From contig CM070723.1 of the NCBI GenBank assembly GCA_036346275.1, forward strand, positions 53,398,743 to 53,462,742: a stretch of 64,000 bases of DNA. The letters are read 5' to 3'. The notes under the pieces were generated by a model. The model worked only from the letters and a program-made list of their open reading frames with translations. It searched no databases and was not told the DNA's origin. The translations under genes were made by a program, and so were the position numbers. This DNA comes from Otatea glauca. Its lineage: Eukaryota > Streptophyta > Magnoliopsida > Poales > Poaceae. Position 1 is the first letter of the stretch. Each line of letters opens with the position of its first letter. This document shows positions 1-11,992 of the stretch, in pieces.

Positions 1-1040
1 TTTATGGGATATTAAGAACTTCCTTATCACCATTCTTTAAAATTTTCAAAAAGATTAATGGTTTACATAATTTTTCATTTTGTTCAAGTTTGCCCGTAAG
101 CCTTTTAACATGGCAGTAGTACTGTTCGAATTTTTAAAATTTCATACAGTTTGATAATCATCTGAAAATTTTATGAAAGAATTATTGATACATCATAACC
201 ATGCACAAAAACTTTCAACAGTTTCTAACTTCATTTTTACCATTTTCCATTCGGATCAAACTTGTCGGTCAGTGTTCTATCAGGACAGCGCCACTCTTCG
301 AATTTTTAAAAATTCCTCACATGTGATAATCAGCTGAAATTTTTATGAGAACATTATTTATGGATCATAACCATGCACAAAAAATTTCAACAGTTTATAA
401 CTTGATTTGTACCATTTTCCATTCCGATCAAACTTGTCGGTCAGTGTTTTATCACGACAGTACCACTCTCTGAATTTTTAAAAATTTCTCAGATGTGATA
501 ATCAGCTAAAATTTTTGTGCGAACATCAGCATTGTGTCAAAAACCTCCAAAAAAAATTCAAAATTTTTCGATAACGTTTAGACCACTTTTCAGCCATTGC
601 AAAAAACCCGAAATTTCGGATTTTCTCGCCGAATTTCGGTTTTTTTTCCCGGATTGACCGGATTTGAATTTTCAAATTCAAATTTTGTCCGAAATAATTC
701 CGAAATTTGGATATTTCGCCGAAATTTCGTTATCCGGCCCGGGGCGAAATTTATTCCGAAACCGAAATTTGAAACCTTGCCTGGAGGCACTGCACTGATC
801 CCGCCTGCGCTCGCGCCACGTGGTGGGTGTGGCACAGGCGATGCAAGTGGAGGAAAAAAATATGTAGGATTCAATCGACGTTGAAAATTTTTGAAATTTT
901 TTGTGTAGGTTCTTGACACATCAATGATATTTTCATAAAAATTTGGGAAGATTATCACATATAAGGAATTTTTAAAAATTCGAGCGACACAGACAGGCCA
1001 GGGGGCTATTTTCGTAATTTTGTTGTTACGAAGGTTATTT
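1..1040. repeat. AT-rich tandem repeat (172-bp period) with an inverted copy
   Basis: Recurring strings such as 'tcataaccatgcac' (193 and 365) and 'gtcggtcagtg' (264 and 436) show a 172-bp tandem repeat covering about 90-590, roughly 2.7 copies. Around 940-985 part of the unit ('gaatttttaaaaattc' next to the 'gtgataat' motif) recurs in inverted orientation, so the block may be the right part of a transposable element that starts left of the window. The middle (600-780) is rich in gaaatttcgg motifs. I see no credible gene; the ORFs here are low-complexity. Confidence 0.6.
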
Positions 1041-1047
1041 TTAAAAA

Positions 1048-1055
1048 TATAAATA
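1048..1055 (+). promoter_or_regulatory. TATA box of the CSLC gene
   Basis: A TATAAATA motif lies about 335 bp upstream of the chosen ATG and just right of the repeat block. It predicts a 5' leader of about 300 nt. It is placed by motif and position only. Confidence 0.5.
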
Positions 1056-1382
1056 CGCAGAGAGCTAATACAACAACAAAAAATTCACGGAACTCTATTC
1101 GTATGCAACAGGCAAGCAAACAGAAAATCTCCTCCCTGTATCTCTCGGACGCTGTTCCTTCCACTGTTCGTCACCATTCCTTCCCTTCGCCTTCTTCCCT
1201 CTTAAGCTTCGCATTGTAGCAGTTAAGCTTGCATTGCAGAGAGTGGTGGCACCTGGTGATATCGATTGGCAATGCGGCATTGGAGTTGGGAGGTCAAAAG
1301 AAGGGGGGCCCAGGAATATAGTGTGTGTGCGCTACTGACCGACCGCAGCTCGCTATTTTGGGAAGAGAAGGCTTGGCCATTG

Positions 1383-4079
1383 ATGGCGCCGTGGAGCGGT
1401 TTGTGGGGCGGCGGCAGGGCCGCCCTCGCCGGCGACGCCTACCGCGGCACGCCGGTCGTCGTCAAGATGAAGAACCCCAACTGGTCCATCTCCGAGATCG
1501 ATGGCGACGACGAGTTCTTGGCCGGAGCCGGCGGGCGGCGGCGGAAGGGCAAGAACGCGAAGCAGATCACCTGGGTGCTGCTCCTCAAGGCTCACCGCGC
1601 CGCCGGCTGCCTGGCGTGGCTCGCCTCCGCCGCCGTGGCGCTCGGGGGCGCCGCCCGACGACGCGTCGCGGCCAGGCGGATGGACTCCGACGCCGCCGAG
1701 GGGGAGGGCGAGGGCGAGGAGGCCACCGCACCGCGCTCCCGGTTCTACGCGTTCATCAAGGCGTTCCTCCTGCTGTCCCTCTTCCTCCTCGCCGTCGAGC
1801 TCGCCGCCTACGCCAACGGCCGGGGGCGCCTCGCAGTCTCATTCGACTCGCTCTACGTGTCCTGGGTGCGCTTCCGCGCCACATACGTCGCCCCGCCGCT
1901 CCAGCTCCTCGCCGACGCCTGCGTCGTGCTCTTCCTCGTGCAGAGCGCCGACCGCCTCGTCCAGAGCCTCGGCTGCTTCTACATCCACCTCAAGCGCATC
2001 AAGCCCAAGCCCGTCTCGCCGGCATTGCCCGATGCGGAGGACCCCGACGCTGGCTACTACCCCATGGTGCTCGTCCAGATACCAATGTGCAACGAGAAGG
2101 AGGTGCGCACCATTGCCACCACCACCTACAATTGCCCCCAAAGATTCAATTTTTCCTGCGAAAGGAAATCCAAATTTTGATCATGCTGTTCGTCGTCTGT
2201 TCCGTTTAGGTGTATCAGCAGTCGATTGCGGCGGTCTGCAATTTGGATTGGCCGAGGTCCAATTTCTTGGTGCAGGTGCTGGATGACTCAGATGACCCGA
2301 CGACGCAGGCATTGATCAAAGAGGAGGTGGAGAAGTGGCAGCAGAACGGTGCGCACATCGTGTACCGCCACCGCGTGCTCAGGGAGGGGTACAAGGCCGG
2401 CAACCTCAAGTCGGCCATGAGCTGCAGCTATGTCAAGGACTACGAGTACGTCGCCATCTTTGATGCCGACTTCCAGCCGTACCCGGACTTTTTGAAGCGC
2501 ACCGTGCCACATTTTAAGGTAGGACGGGGTTAAATTCAGTACTTGAATCTTCCGGATTGTTTGGATTATTAGGATTCTGAATTGTTGATTGTGATATGTT
2601 GCAGGACAATGAGGACCTCGGCCTTGTGCAAGCGAGATGGTCGTTTGTGAACAAGGACGAGAACCTACTGACGCGGTTGCAGAACATCAACCTGTGCTTC
2701 CACTTTGAGGTGGAGCAGCAGGTGAACGGCGTGTTCATCAACTTCTTTGGGTTCAATGGCACAGCCGGGGTGTGGAGGATCAAGGCGCTGGAGGACTCAG
2801 GAGGGTGGATGGAGCGGACAACGGTGGAGGACATGGACATTGCGGTCCGTGCGCACCTCAAGGGCTGGAAGTTTTTATTCCTGAACGATGTGGAGGTGCG
2901 ATGCATACCCAGTTACTTGTTGATTGCCTTGCTACATTGTTAGGATCATATTACTCAAGATTAAATATCCTGTGCTAAAGTGTTTATTTCATCTTGGACA
3001 GTGCCAATGTGAGCTACCAGAGTCATATGAGGCTTACAGGAAGCAACAGCACCGGTGGCATTCGGGGCCAATGCAGCTGTTTAGGCTATGCTTGGCAGAC
3101 ATCATTAGATGCAAGGTATTACCACGTTCTCTCTTCTTGCTCTACAATTGGTGCATAACTGTAATGCTAGCCCTTGTTTGTGATTAAATATGCCACCAAG
3201 TTTGTAAATTTGTACTGTTGCTTTCAACTCTAGCAGATCCTATCCTAGTGGTATATAACTACTTGTGGCATTAGGCGGCTGTGTGTGTTAAGGTTTTCGT
3301 TTTCAATTCCTTAAATTGTCTGCTACTTTTGAGAAAACAACAACCAGGTTAATTAATTAATAGTATAGTCCTTTGCCAGAGATCCCAAAGTACTACCCGT
3401 TTTTACTTTTTTCTAATGGTGTCTAATTTGGTTGTTGCAGATTGCATTCTGGAAGAAGGCCAACTTGATCTTTCTTTTCTTCCTGCTCCGCAAGCTCATC
3501 TTGCCCTTCTACTCCTTCACGCTCTTCTGCATCATCCTCCCAATGACAATGTTTGTGCCTGAGGCTGAGCTTCCCGATTGGGTTGTCTGCTACATCCCTG
3601 CCCTGATGTCCTTCCTAAACATCCTCCCTGCACCGAAATCTTTCCCATTCATCATCCCGTACCTGCTGTTTGAGAACACCATGTCTGTAACCAAGTTCAA
3701 TGCCATGATCTCCGGCCTGTTCCAGCTCGGAAGGGCATATGAGTGGGTTGTGACCAAGAAATCAGGCCGATTATCAGAGGGTGATCTCATTGCCTTGGTA
3801 CCCAAGGGGCTAAAACAGCAAAAGGCTGGCTCAACGCCAATCCTTGACGTGGCAGCAATTAAGGAACAGGCCATGGCAAGGCAATCTGCTCCCAGAAAGG
3901 AGGCCAAGAAGAAGTACAACCGGATATACAAGAAGGAGCTTGCCCTCTCATTGCTCCTCCTGACCGCCACTGCCCGTAGCTTGCTCTCGAAACAAGGGAT
4001 TCACTTCTACTTCCTGCTGTTTCAGGGCCTGGCGTTCTTGCTGGTAGGCCTTGATCTCATAGGTGAAAATGTCAAATAA
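1383..4079 (+). CDS. CSLC: Cellulose synthase-like C (CSLC) xyloglucan backbone glucan synthase
   Basis: This is a Golgi GT2 glycosyltransferase of the family that polymerises the beta-1,4-glucan backbone of xyloglucan from UDP-glucose. Five exons with GT-AG introns join cleanly: 1383-2102, 2210-2518, 2605-2895, 3002-3115 and 3441-4079, giving 690 aa, the usual CSLC length. Visible motifs are DDSDD (265-269), the DxD FDADF (D325/D327), TVEDMD (E418, D419, D421) and QxxRW (455-459). Hydrophobic segments sit in the N-terminal 200 residues and again in exon 5, as expected for a multi-pass enzyme. The start at 1383 gives the family N-terminus MAPWSG; an in-frame ATG at 1266 would add 39 unrelated residues. 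I see no frame break. It resembles rice CSLC7/9/10; the nearby ANT gene favours CSLC10 orthology, from memory only. Confidence 0.97.
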
Positions 4080-5278
4080 ACTGTAGTGTAGAAATAAACA
4101 GGAGATGCTGAACAGCAATCAATCATGAATGTTGTTGTACCTTTCGTTGAGGGATAGGAATTAGGAACCGGATGCAAATGCTCAGTGGGAGGATTTAGTC
4201 CTTGAGAATAGAATCTGTAAGTCATTTGTAGATATAGCAATCTTCTTGGCCTGTAATTCTGCGTAGTTGTCTCAGGCCACTCAATTCTTTTTGTAACAAG
4301 TTGTTGATGTTCAGGTTAGATTGCCTTACAGTGCAACACAGTTTTCGCCTTTATGAATCTGACTGATGGGACTGAAAATTCCCTGAAATTTCTTCTGCAT
4401 AACTATGCTTGATCATTTGACCTTTTCCAAAGTTCTAACACCCTGCCTTCTTTCAGTTATGCTGATCAATGCATTTGTTTGTACCCGCCTTGCTTGACAT
4501 GGCAAACACACTTACACACATGCATTTGTTTTTCAGCAAAATGCCCACATAGATAGAAACTTATTTCTGTATCACCCCAAACATTCATTCTGCACTGCAG
4601 GACTGACCGGACAAAGTTTGCATCTTGGTATAATCTTAGATCAGTTCAGCAATTTGTTGAAACTACCGTCAGATACAAGCGAATATTACTGGCGACTCAG
4701 TTGTCTTGACCTCTTTCTTGACTCATTCAATAGTACTAGTACAGTATACTTTTGCATTTGCTCTGGTTTGACTTGTGGAAATCAATGAACATGAACGTTT
4801 CGAGAACAAATCAAAATGGATGACTGACATGACAAGTAGAAACTTCACCAGCTACTGATGTACTCTCTGGAAGACTTGAAATTCAGCAGCTGGGAGGTGA
4901 AACGAAAAACTACAGCAGGAATCCAATATTTGTCACGGTTCATCTGAAGATTCATCTGACCGGATAACGCCACAACAGCAGTAGTAAGATGAGCCATTGT
5001 CCTTGGCTGCATATAAATTTTGCACAGGGGATGAGCTGTGAGTGACCGGGGGAGTAGTTGCTGCGAAGTACTGAAGAGAGAGAGAGAGTGTGTGTGTGTG
5101 CGCGCGCGCGCGTGTGTGATCTCATCTGTCCTCCGATCGGGTGAGATCATCATCTCACATGACTAGCCACTAGATCAGTTTGGGTGCTTGGTTTGTTGGT
5201 TCACAACTGTCGTAGAAATTCACTCGTTCCTGCTGAATTATTGCCATTGACGTGTGTGCAAATGCTCCTGTGCTGCGT
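4080..5278. other. 3' flank of CSLC, no gene seen
   Basis: This stretch holds the CSLC 3' untranslated region and intergenic DNA. At 5077-5120 there is a compound microsatellite of GA, GT and GC dinucleotides. I find no coding region, and no transposon end before the MULE target duplication at 5279. Confidence 0.5.
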
Positions 5279-5288
5279 GGTAGAAATG
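5279..5288. repeat. 10-bp target site duplication (left) of the MULE
   Basis: GGTAGAAATG occurs here and identically at 15664-15673, immediately outside the inverted repeats. A 9-11 bp duplication is the Mutator superfamily signature. Confidence 0.9.
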
Positions 5289-5480
5289 GAATTTTTTTTC
5301 TTTAATATTTATTTTTAGATTCTTTTTTCAAAACTAGGCGTCGGGATGAAAATTTTTGCAGAAATGGACGCCGGTGGTCGATATGTGCCTCCGCCGTTAC
5401 TAGCCGTTGGACGACCGTTGGTGTGAGCCCCATCGCCCAGAGACAGGCGATCGCCAATGAGAGAGGCGACAGGGGTATAA
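5289..5480 (+). repeat. Left terminal inverted repeat of the MULE
   Basis: It matches the reverse complement of about 15440-15663. The outer 80 bp are nearly identical, with only small indels. The inner part shares the GTTGGACG..CGTTGGTGTG segment and several GCGATCGC motifs. A TATAAA at 5476-5481 closes it and could be the transposase promoter. It is followed by a purine-rich tract (5510-5620). Confidence 0.88.
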
Positions 5481-5794
5481 AGCGATCGCCGGCGGCGGGA
5501 AGCCAGCCGAGACAGAAGAAAAAGAAAGAAGAAGAAGAGAACAGGAGAAGGAAGAAAAAAAGAAGAGAAGAAGAAGAAAACAAGAAGAGAAAAAGAAGAA
5601 AAAGGGGGAAAAAGTAAATCGTCATTTCTGCGAAGGTATTTTTACAAAAAAATTTATGATTGTTTAGTTCCGTAGAAGTTAAATGTACCATTTATTAATT
5701 AAATTTTTACGATTTTGTAGTTTTTAGGAAATTTAGTAGGAGTGTGGTATTATAATTTTAATGTAGCATTTAATATTTAGAAAATTTAGGATAG

Positions 5795-6235
5795 TGTTGT
5801 TTAGAAATTTCTCGGATAGCGTTTAGAACTTTAATGTATTATTTAGTTTTTAGAAATTTCAGGATTGTATAATATTTAGTACATTACAAATTTATTTAAT
5901 ATTAGAAATTTATTTTAGTGTTTAGAAAATTTAGGATTGTGCAGCGTTTAGAATTTATCGCATAGTGTTGTTTAGAAATTCCTCGGATAGCGTTTAGAAC
6001 TTTAATGTAGTATTTAGTTTTTAGAAATTTCAGGATTGTATAGTATTTAGTACGTTACAAATTTATTGTAGTATTAGAAATTTATTTTAGTGTTTAGAAA
6101 ATTTAGGGTCGTGCAGCGTTTAGAATTTCTCGCATAGTATTGTTTAGAAATTTTTCGGATAGCGTTTAGAACTTTAATGTAGTATTTAGTTTTTAGAAAT
6201 TTAAGGATTGTATAGTATTCAGTATATAGAAAGTG
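5795..6235 (+). repeat. Subterminal tandem repeat, 171-172 bp period
   Basis: The phrase 'tcggatagcgtttagaac' recurs at about 5812, 5983 and 6155, and long flanking stretches recur with it. This gives about 2.6 copies of an AT-rich unit just inside the left TIR. It is non-coding. Confidence 0.85.
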
Positions 6236-6437
6236 AATACAGTGAAAATAGTAGGCAATATTTACAAATTTAATTTGGTAGGGTTAATTTAATGTGGCAC
6301 AAATATAATGTTAGGCCATATGGTAGGCTAGTCGAATTACTTATTTGTAGTCAAATCACTTATTTATAGTCGTATTATGCAATACGATCAATGTATATTG
6401 TATTTTAGAGTAATATTTTTCCGTCGGACGTTGCAGC

Positions 6438-8978
6438 ATGTCGGAGAAATTGTATTTCCAAATATTTTATGGAGATGGGGAGATAGCACAGGGGGCAGAT
6501 GGGGTGGATTTATCATCATTTTCAAGAGTCGTACGGGGCATATGCAGATCGAGCGATAGGACATACAAGGGTTTGTTGGAGTGGATGTCTCGGATGTTCA
6601 GTTTGGATGCCCAGACTGTTCGATTGCGGGTCAGAGCAGTAGTGAGCCGTGTGCAAGAATGTTTTTACGAAGAGTTGATTCCTATTAACTCAACGTCAAC
6701 ATGGAGGAGTTATGTTGGTTTTGCCGTAGAGCGGAGTTGGCCGCTCATGTTGTTGGTCTGATGCTACCGGTAGCTCCATCGGTGTCGCAAGATCATGATG
6801 TCGGGTGGACATTACAGGAGGGGCGTCAAATGTAGAAGGGCGCGAAGAGGAAGGTGGCGAGGCAGGAGACCGAGGAGCACGAGGCTGGCGGTGGCGAAGG
6901 GATCGGGGAGAGGAGGCAGTGGTGGAGGCGAGGTGGTGACGAGGGGAGGAGGTGGAGGACATAGTTCACTGATGGAAGAGGAGGACCGTGCGGAGGAGGA
7001 AGTCTCAGATGGTAAGCACTCCGACGAGGAGGACAATGCTCTGAGGTGCCTATCCACGTGCTGGACCAATTCTGATTTGAAGACCTAACAATGAATGAAG
7101 GTAACGTTGATGCATGGGAGTATCGTGAGAGCGAGGTGACGGAGGGCCATATATAAAGACAAGGAGGCTGTGATGGATGCGGTGAAATCTTGGGCAATGT
7201 CTCTCGGCGGCAATTCGAGGTTGTGAAGTCGATGAAGAAGTCGACGTGAAGTGCGTAGTTGATTCGTGCCCATGGCGGTGCATGCATACCGGGAAGTGGG
7301 AGGACTCTGGAAATGCTTCATAGTGATTGAGCATAAGCGTGATTTGGAAGAAGCGGAGCGAGGACACATAATCTGTCGTCCACTTGGGTGGCAAATGTGT
7401 TTCTGGCGGATCGTGGACAATCCCCACTGCGACCTCGATCTATTATCACGGCGGTGGAGGAGAGGTTTGATACAAGATTAGCTACGGAAAGGCATGGAGA
7501 GCGAAAGGACAGCTCGAAAATACGGTTTGGGACGTAAGAGGTTTCGTACGAGAATATTCCCCACTTGCTCAGGGCAATCGCATGTAGGAACCCCGGTACA
7601 TCCGTCGACCTTGCGGAGTTCCCTGCGGGTGGTGCGTGTGCGGGTAAGTGGGTATTGCAGCGTGCATTCTTATACTGGCGCATGCATAAATGCGTTAAAC
7701 GCGTCGTCGGTCCTTTGCATGGATGGCACATTCCTCACGAGGAAGTACAAGGGCGATTCTAAGCTGCGATCGCGGTTGATGCCAACAACCGAGTTCTACG
7801 GTTGCATTGGCATTCGTGGAGGAAAACACGGAGAGTTGGTACTGGTTGCTTGAAAGAGTGAAGTTGGCAGTTGTTCTTGACAGGCCTGATGTTTGTGTCA
7901 TCCATGACCGACATACAGGGCTGCTAAGGGCGATCGTGGATATGCAACAAGGGTCGCCGTCATGGGAGCGACAAAGTGGCGGACTGACGGCGGGTGGTGC
8001 ATGAGGCACATGGGTGCCAATTTTTCCGTCGATTCGGGAACAAGGAGCTTATGAACATGTTCAAGCGGTGTGCAAACAACCAGCGGAGGAAGTTCGACAC
8101 GCTTTGGAGGGCGTTGAATGAACTAACGAAGAAGCAATCAATGGATCCCGGAGTACCGCTAGTTCATCAAGGAACCCGATGGTGTACCATGAGCAAGGAG
8201 AGGATCCACGACCTTGTGTGCACTCCGGCAGACTCCCCAAACATCGGCGTAGGCGGGGACCAACATAAAGAGTTTCACCGATTGGATCGACATGAGCCTT
8301 TGGATAAATGGTCCATACGTATGGCGAGGCGGCTCGCGTTATGGAATCATGACAACGAACTGGCGGAGATTTACAAGCTGGGTAATGAAAGGCACGGATG
8401 CCTTCCTTTGGTGGGTATAGTTGAAGGTGTCTTACTAGGGACACGAGATATTTCATTGAGCGATACAAGACCTCCGCGACATATATGTCGGACAATCGGT
8501 TGTCGTACTCAAGCTGTTGTGTCTACTTACATGTCCAAGAAAACAAGGAAGGCGCGGACACATCGGGTGACACCGAAGAGTGGTGTGGAGCGGAGATACC
8601 ACGTGCCTTTGCGGTGGCCGAGTCGCGAGGGTGCCCAGGAGAGGACTTCCCATCTGTGCATACTCGGCGGTGAGTGCGAGTGCTCTTGCCGAAACCACGC
8701 TGCTTTGCACTTGCCGTGCTCGCACATCATTGCCGCAGCTGCCGAGACGCATTAATCCTGTCGTCCGTTCATCTCCCCGTACTACTACAAGTAGAGTGTT
8801 CTCAACACGTGGGATAACGAGGTGTCTGAATCTGAGTGGATGGATCGTTCTATGACCCCCTCCGGACCATCGATGGGTGCCGGACATCCGAATGTTGAAG
8901 CTGAAGGTCGGGCGTCGAAGGACATGGCGCATTCGGAACGATATGGACGAGTCCGAGGCGCGTCGCAACCGCGGATAA
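6438..8978 (+). pseudogene. MURA-type (MuDR) transposase, frameshifted
   Basis: This is the DDE transposase of the MULE. Read across frames it shows, in order, an N-terminal ORF (6438-6761), an acidic low-complexity stretch, the MuDR DNA-binding region (KEAVMDAVKSWAMSLG near 7160-7210, then CPWRVHAYRE near 7270), and the catalytic core. Catalytic positions are DGTF (D at 7722-7724), HDRHTG (D at 7906-7908) and NELAEIY (E at 8366-8368), so all three acidic residues survive. A SWIM-type zinc finger (CECSC..LHLPCSH) lies at about 8671-8745. The C-terminus RIRNDMDESEA runs to a stop at 8976-8978. Frame changes near 7240, 7370, 7650, 7750, 8010 and 8330 and internal stops make it non-functional. 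Family recognition rests on these motifs and their order. Confidence 0.9.
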
Positions 8979-9338
8979 TGTAATTTTCCATGTTGTTCCC
9001 ATCTTGTATTTTTCAATAGACCGATAAGTTGTAATTTTCGATGTAATATTCGATGTAATTTTCGATGTTGTTCCAATCATGTAATTTTCAATGTACCAGT
9101 AAGTTGTTGTTCGCATCATGTAATTTTCCGATGTACCAGTTAGTAGCTATGAGGATAATGTAATTTTCGGCGTTGTGTGCCTCGTCGAACAGTATGTTTG
9201 TAACATGTGATTTTTTAGCTCTCTGCACTTCGGTTGTATTGTTTGTTGAGTATGGTACAATTCGTTATTTCGCATTTCATTTCGTGTGCACATTTAATTA
9301 CTGACAAATTTGTTATATTTGCTTTGTAACAGGCGACG
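8979..9338 (+). repeat. Spacer with short GATGTAATTTTC repeats between MULE genes 1 and 2
   Basis: Short degenerate direct repeats of 'gatgtaattttc' and 'gtaccagtaagttgttgt' fill about 8977-9170. The rest is AT-rich, with no coding signal. Confidence 0.55.
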
Positions 9339-11762
9339 ATGGCGCGACCTTGCCTGGTGCTCGGCGTGACCGTCGATCGACCCACCGTCTAGGTACTCTG
9401 CGAGAGGAGAGCAGAGAGCTAGGGACACTCCGACCTCGGTGCCCAACGGTACTTCACATTGACCTGTTGGGTTCCACGGTGGCGCCAGCGCTTGCACTCT
9501 TTTTCGTACATGTACTTACACGTGAATGCAATTCTAACGATGAAATGCACTACATGCGAGTTGCGGCGGTGGCTTACTTCCTCTCTGAGGATGGTAGGCG
9601 GTGGCCCGCCCGTTAGCGGGCGGGGAGGTCCATGATTGGTGCGACCGGTCCTGCAGCCACACTCGTGGACCGGTGGAGGCCGGAGGCGCACGTTCCACCT
9701 TCCGTGCGGAGAGATGGCTCCGACAGCTGCGGGGCGTGTCGTACCTCCTAGGCCTCCCACATGCGGGTCCGGCGGTTGTCTTTGCCGCACGACACCTCAA
9801 ATCACGTGGCACGCGGAGTTATGCGCGCGGTTTGCCGTGGTGCGGGCACCCAGACGACCCTACCGGCCCCTCGGGTAGGGTGGCGGCCGGACCGGCGAAG
9901 CGTGGGCGCTTGATTCACGGTGAGTACTGTTTCTTGATATTTAAAGAAAGCGCTAAGTTCTTGATAATGTTTGTTGCGAGCAGCTGCGAGCTCGGCTTCT
10001 CCACCCGCGCGTGGAGGCGGGCGTGGCCCGCCATCCGAGGCATACCTCGTGTTGTTGTTCGGTTGGGTGATATTCCGTCCTCCCAGGAACACGATGGGCC
10101 GGCTTTGATCGAAATCGCCCGACACATCGCCGACACCGGAGGATGAGGTAACACACTCGGTTCAAATCTCATCTCGGTGGAGCATGTCTAACTTCCCCTT
10201 GTAAGCGGATGATGCGGTGGTCGTGAGCCTCGGTGTGCTTGTGGCGACGTCTGAGTGCATGCGGCGCCGTCTCTCAGCGAACGCGATCGGCGATGTCGGG
10301 TTGCGTCCTACTCCTTGATTGTAGTCACGGGCGTTTCTCCGTCAGCGAGCTGTTGTTGACACCACACCGTACCCCGGGACCTTCACGGAGACGACCGGTG
10401 GGTGGCCCACCATGGGCCACTCTGGGTCCGCGGCGGTATGCTCCTCGTATCTTTTCCCCACTAACGCGCTTCACTAACCTCCGCCATTTCTTATTTCCTC
10501 GCGGCGGGCGTCACGCGCGCCGACGGTGAGGAGGTCCTACCTCAAGTTCGTTCGAGTTCGGCCGCCTCCACAGCGAGGGCGTGCGGTGGGCGCCATACAC
10601 CGCGTCGACGTCCACGCTCGAGCACTGATGGGGTCTCCGTGCTTTGCCGCGAGATGAGGCCTTACAGCTCACCGTAAGGTTCTCGTCTTTGACACGTGTG
10701 TCGAGTACTCTCCGCGCGAGTCTTTGCGGCGATTCGGCATGTTCTAGTCCTTTCCCTTGCCGCCTCGTCACGTTGTCGCACGTGGCGCTCACCGCATGCT
10801 TGCCACGATCCTACTACTCGCATCTTTGAAATGAATGTGGTGTGTACTTCTGTTTTGCATTGCGAGATGGCCGGATGGGTCTTTGCGGTGGGCACTCGAT
10901 TCGCGCCGTATGCGACCATGGCGGTGCGATGGGACACCACACTCGGCGAGAGGTCACGAGACCGGCCGTCGACCGACATGTCGATGAGTACATGGAGTGG
11001 TTCGCCCAGCGCTCGCCTCGGTGGGGTACACACCAGCACCGTATGTCGCCTGGCGAGCATCGGTGGCGGACCGTACCCTTCACGGATGTCCCGGAGGAAC
11101 AACGCCTCGGTAAGTGTCTGTCGAAGCTACATGGGCACGTCTTTTCACGTAAATTACGTAATAACAATCGGCGTTACATGCGGGCACATCTCGTCGGGAG
11201 GTTGAGGTGGAGGTTGTGTCCATGTTGGCGCGCCTCTGGGCGGGCATCAGGTGACCACCGCCGAGGCCGAGCTGCAGGCTTGGGTCCTCGATAGGATGAG
11301 GCGGTTGGCTCGCAGCCACCTACCGGGCGCGGAGGCGTCGGCGGGCGCAGCACACCACGTCCTGCGGCCCGGCACCTCGCCCTACCCGCGGTGCCTCGTT
11401 ACGCTCCCACGCAGTGCGGTGGGGGCGATGGTGAGGCTCCTTCCTCGTCTCGCCCTAACCCGCCGGTTCCTCGCTACGCTCCCACGCGGCGGTGGGGGCG
11501 GTGGCTGTGGAGGCTCCTCGTCGTCTCGCGCCCAGCGAGACCCGAGGTGGTTTCGGCGACCCTACGGACGTCGAGTTCGACTGGAGGAGTACCTTCGACC
11601 GACTACCTCGACCCTCTCGGCTCTGGGAGCGCCGCCACGAGACACGCCCTCGTCGCCGCCACACTACTCTACGCTGCGCGCGAGCGGCCTAGGAGGGCGT
11701 CCGTCCGTATCGCCACTCACCTACCCCACGGGCGGATCGAGAAGCGTGGCGTGATTGACTAG
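9339..11762 (+). pseudogene. Plant mobile domain (PMD / MAIN-like, aminotransferase-like) gene of the MULE
   Basis: PMD proteins occur as host genes (MAIN/MAIL1 family, gene silencing and genome stability) and as passengers in plant transposons. Here TFHLPCGEMAPT (about 9689-9724), followed in another frame by GVSYLLGLPHAG, is the hallmark of the PMD N-terminal half. Further on, EFGRLHSEGVRWAPYT (about 10550-10600), FDTCVEYSPRESLRRFG (about 10690-10735) and VDEYMEWFAQRS (about 10980-11015) follow the expected PMD order, but in shifting frames. An intron with clean borders (9920 GTGAGT to 9983 CAG) can be seen. The Pro/Arg-rich tail ends at a stop at 11760-11762. Many frameshifts and stops make it a pseudogene. 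The start at 9339 (ATG, MARPCLV) is the first plausible one. Confidence 0.8.
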
Positions 11763-11879
11763 TTATACGGACATATTTTTGTAATGCCATTACGTTGACA
11801 TATTGTATAACTCTTGAGTTAGTAACATGACAACCTTATCACTTCAAATTGTGCAAATCCATGTATGCATTGCTTGCCT

Positions 11880-11992
11880 ATGCCACACGACGTGACAACA
11901 CACCAACGCCTCGGTGCACCTATCGCCTCTAGTTGGGGCGTCGCCTAATATGAGGCGATCGCTCCATACCTGGCGATATCACTCTTTATAAC
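11880..11992 (+). promoter_or_regulatory. TIR-like, GCGATCGC-rich promoter segment of MULE gene 3
   Basis: This segment has tatcgcctc, ggcgtcgcc and aggcgatcgct motifs followed by TTTATAAC (11986-11992), an arrangement like the inner end of the left TIR (gcgatcgcc motifs then TATAAA). It sits immediately upstream of the open frame of the third gene. The promoter role is inferred. Confidence 0.5.

Noticed and set aside
1266..1382. In-frame upstream ATG extending CSLC by 39 residues
   Set aside because: The extension has no family similarity, while the start at 1383 gives the conserved MAPWSG N-terminus.
5423..5617. Lys/Glu/Arg-rich ORF
   Set aside because: It is the translation of a purine tract at the inner edge of the MULE TIR.
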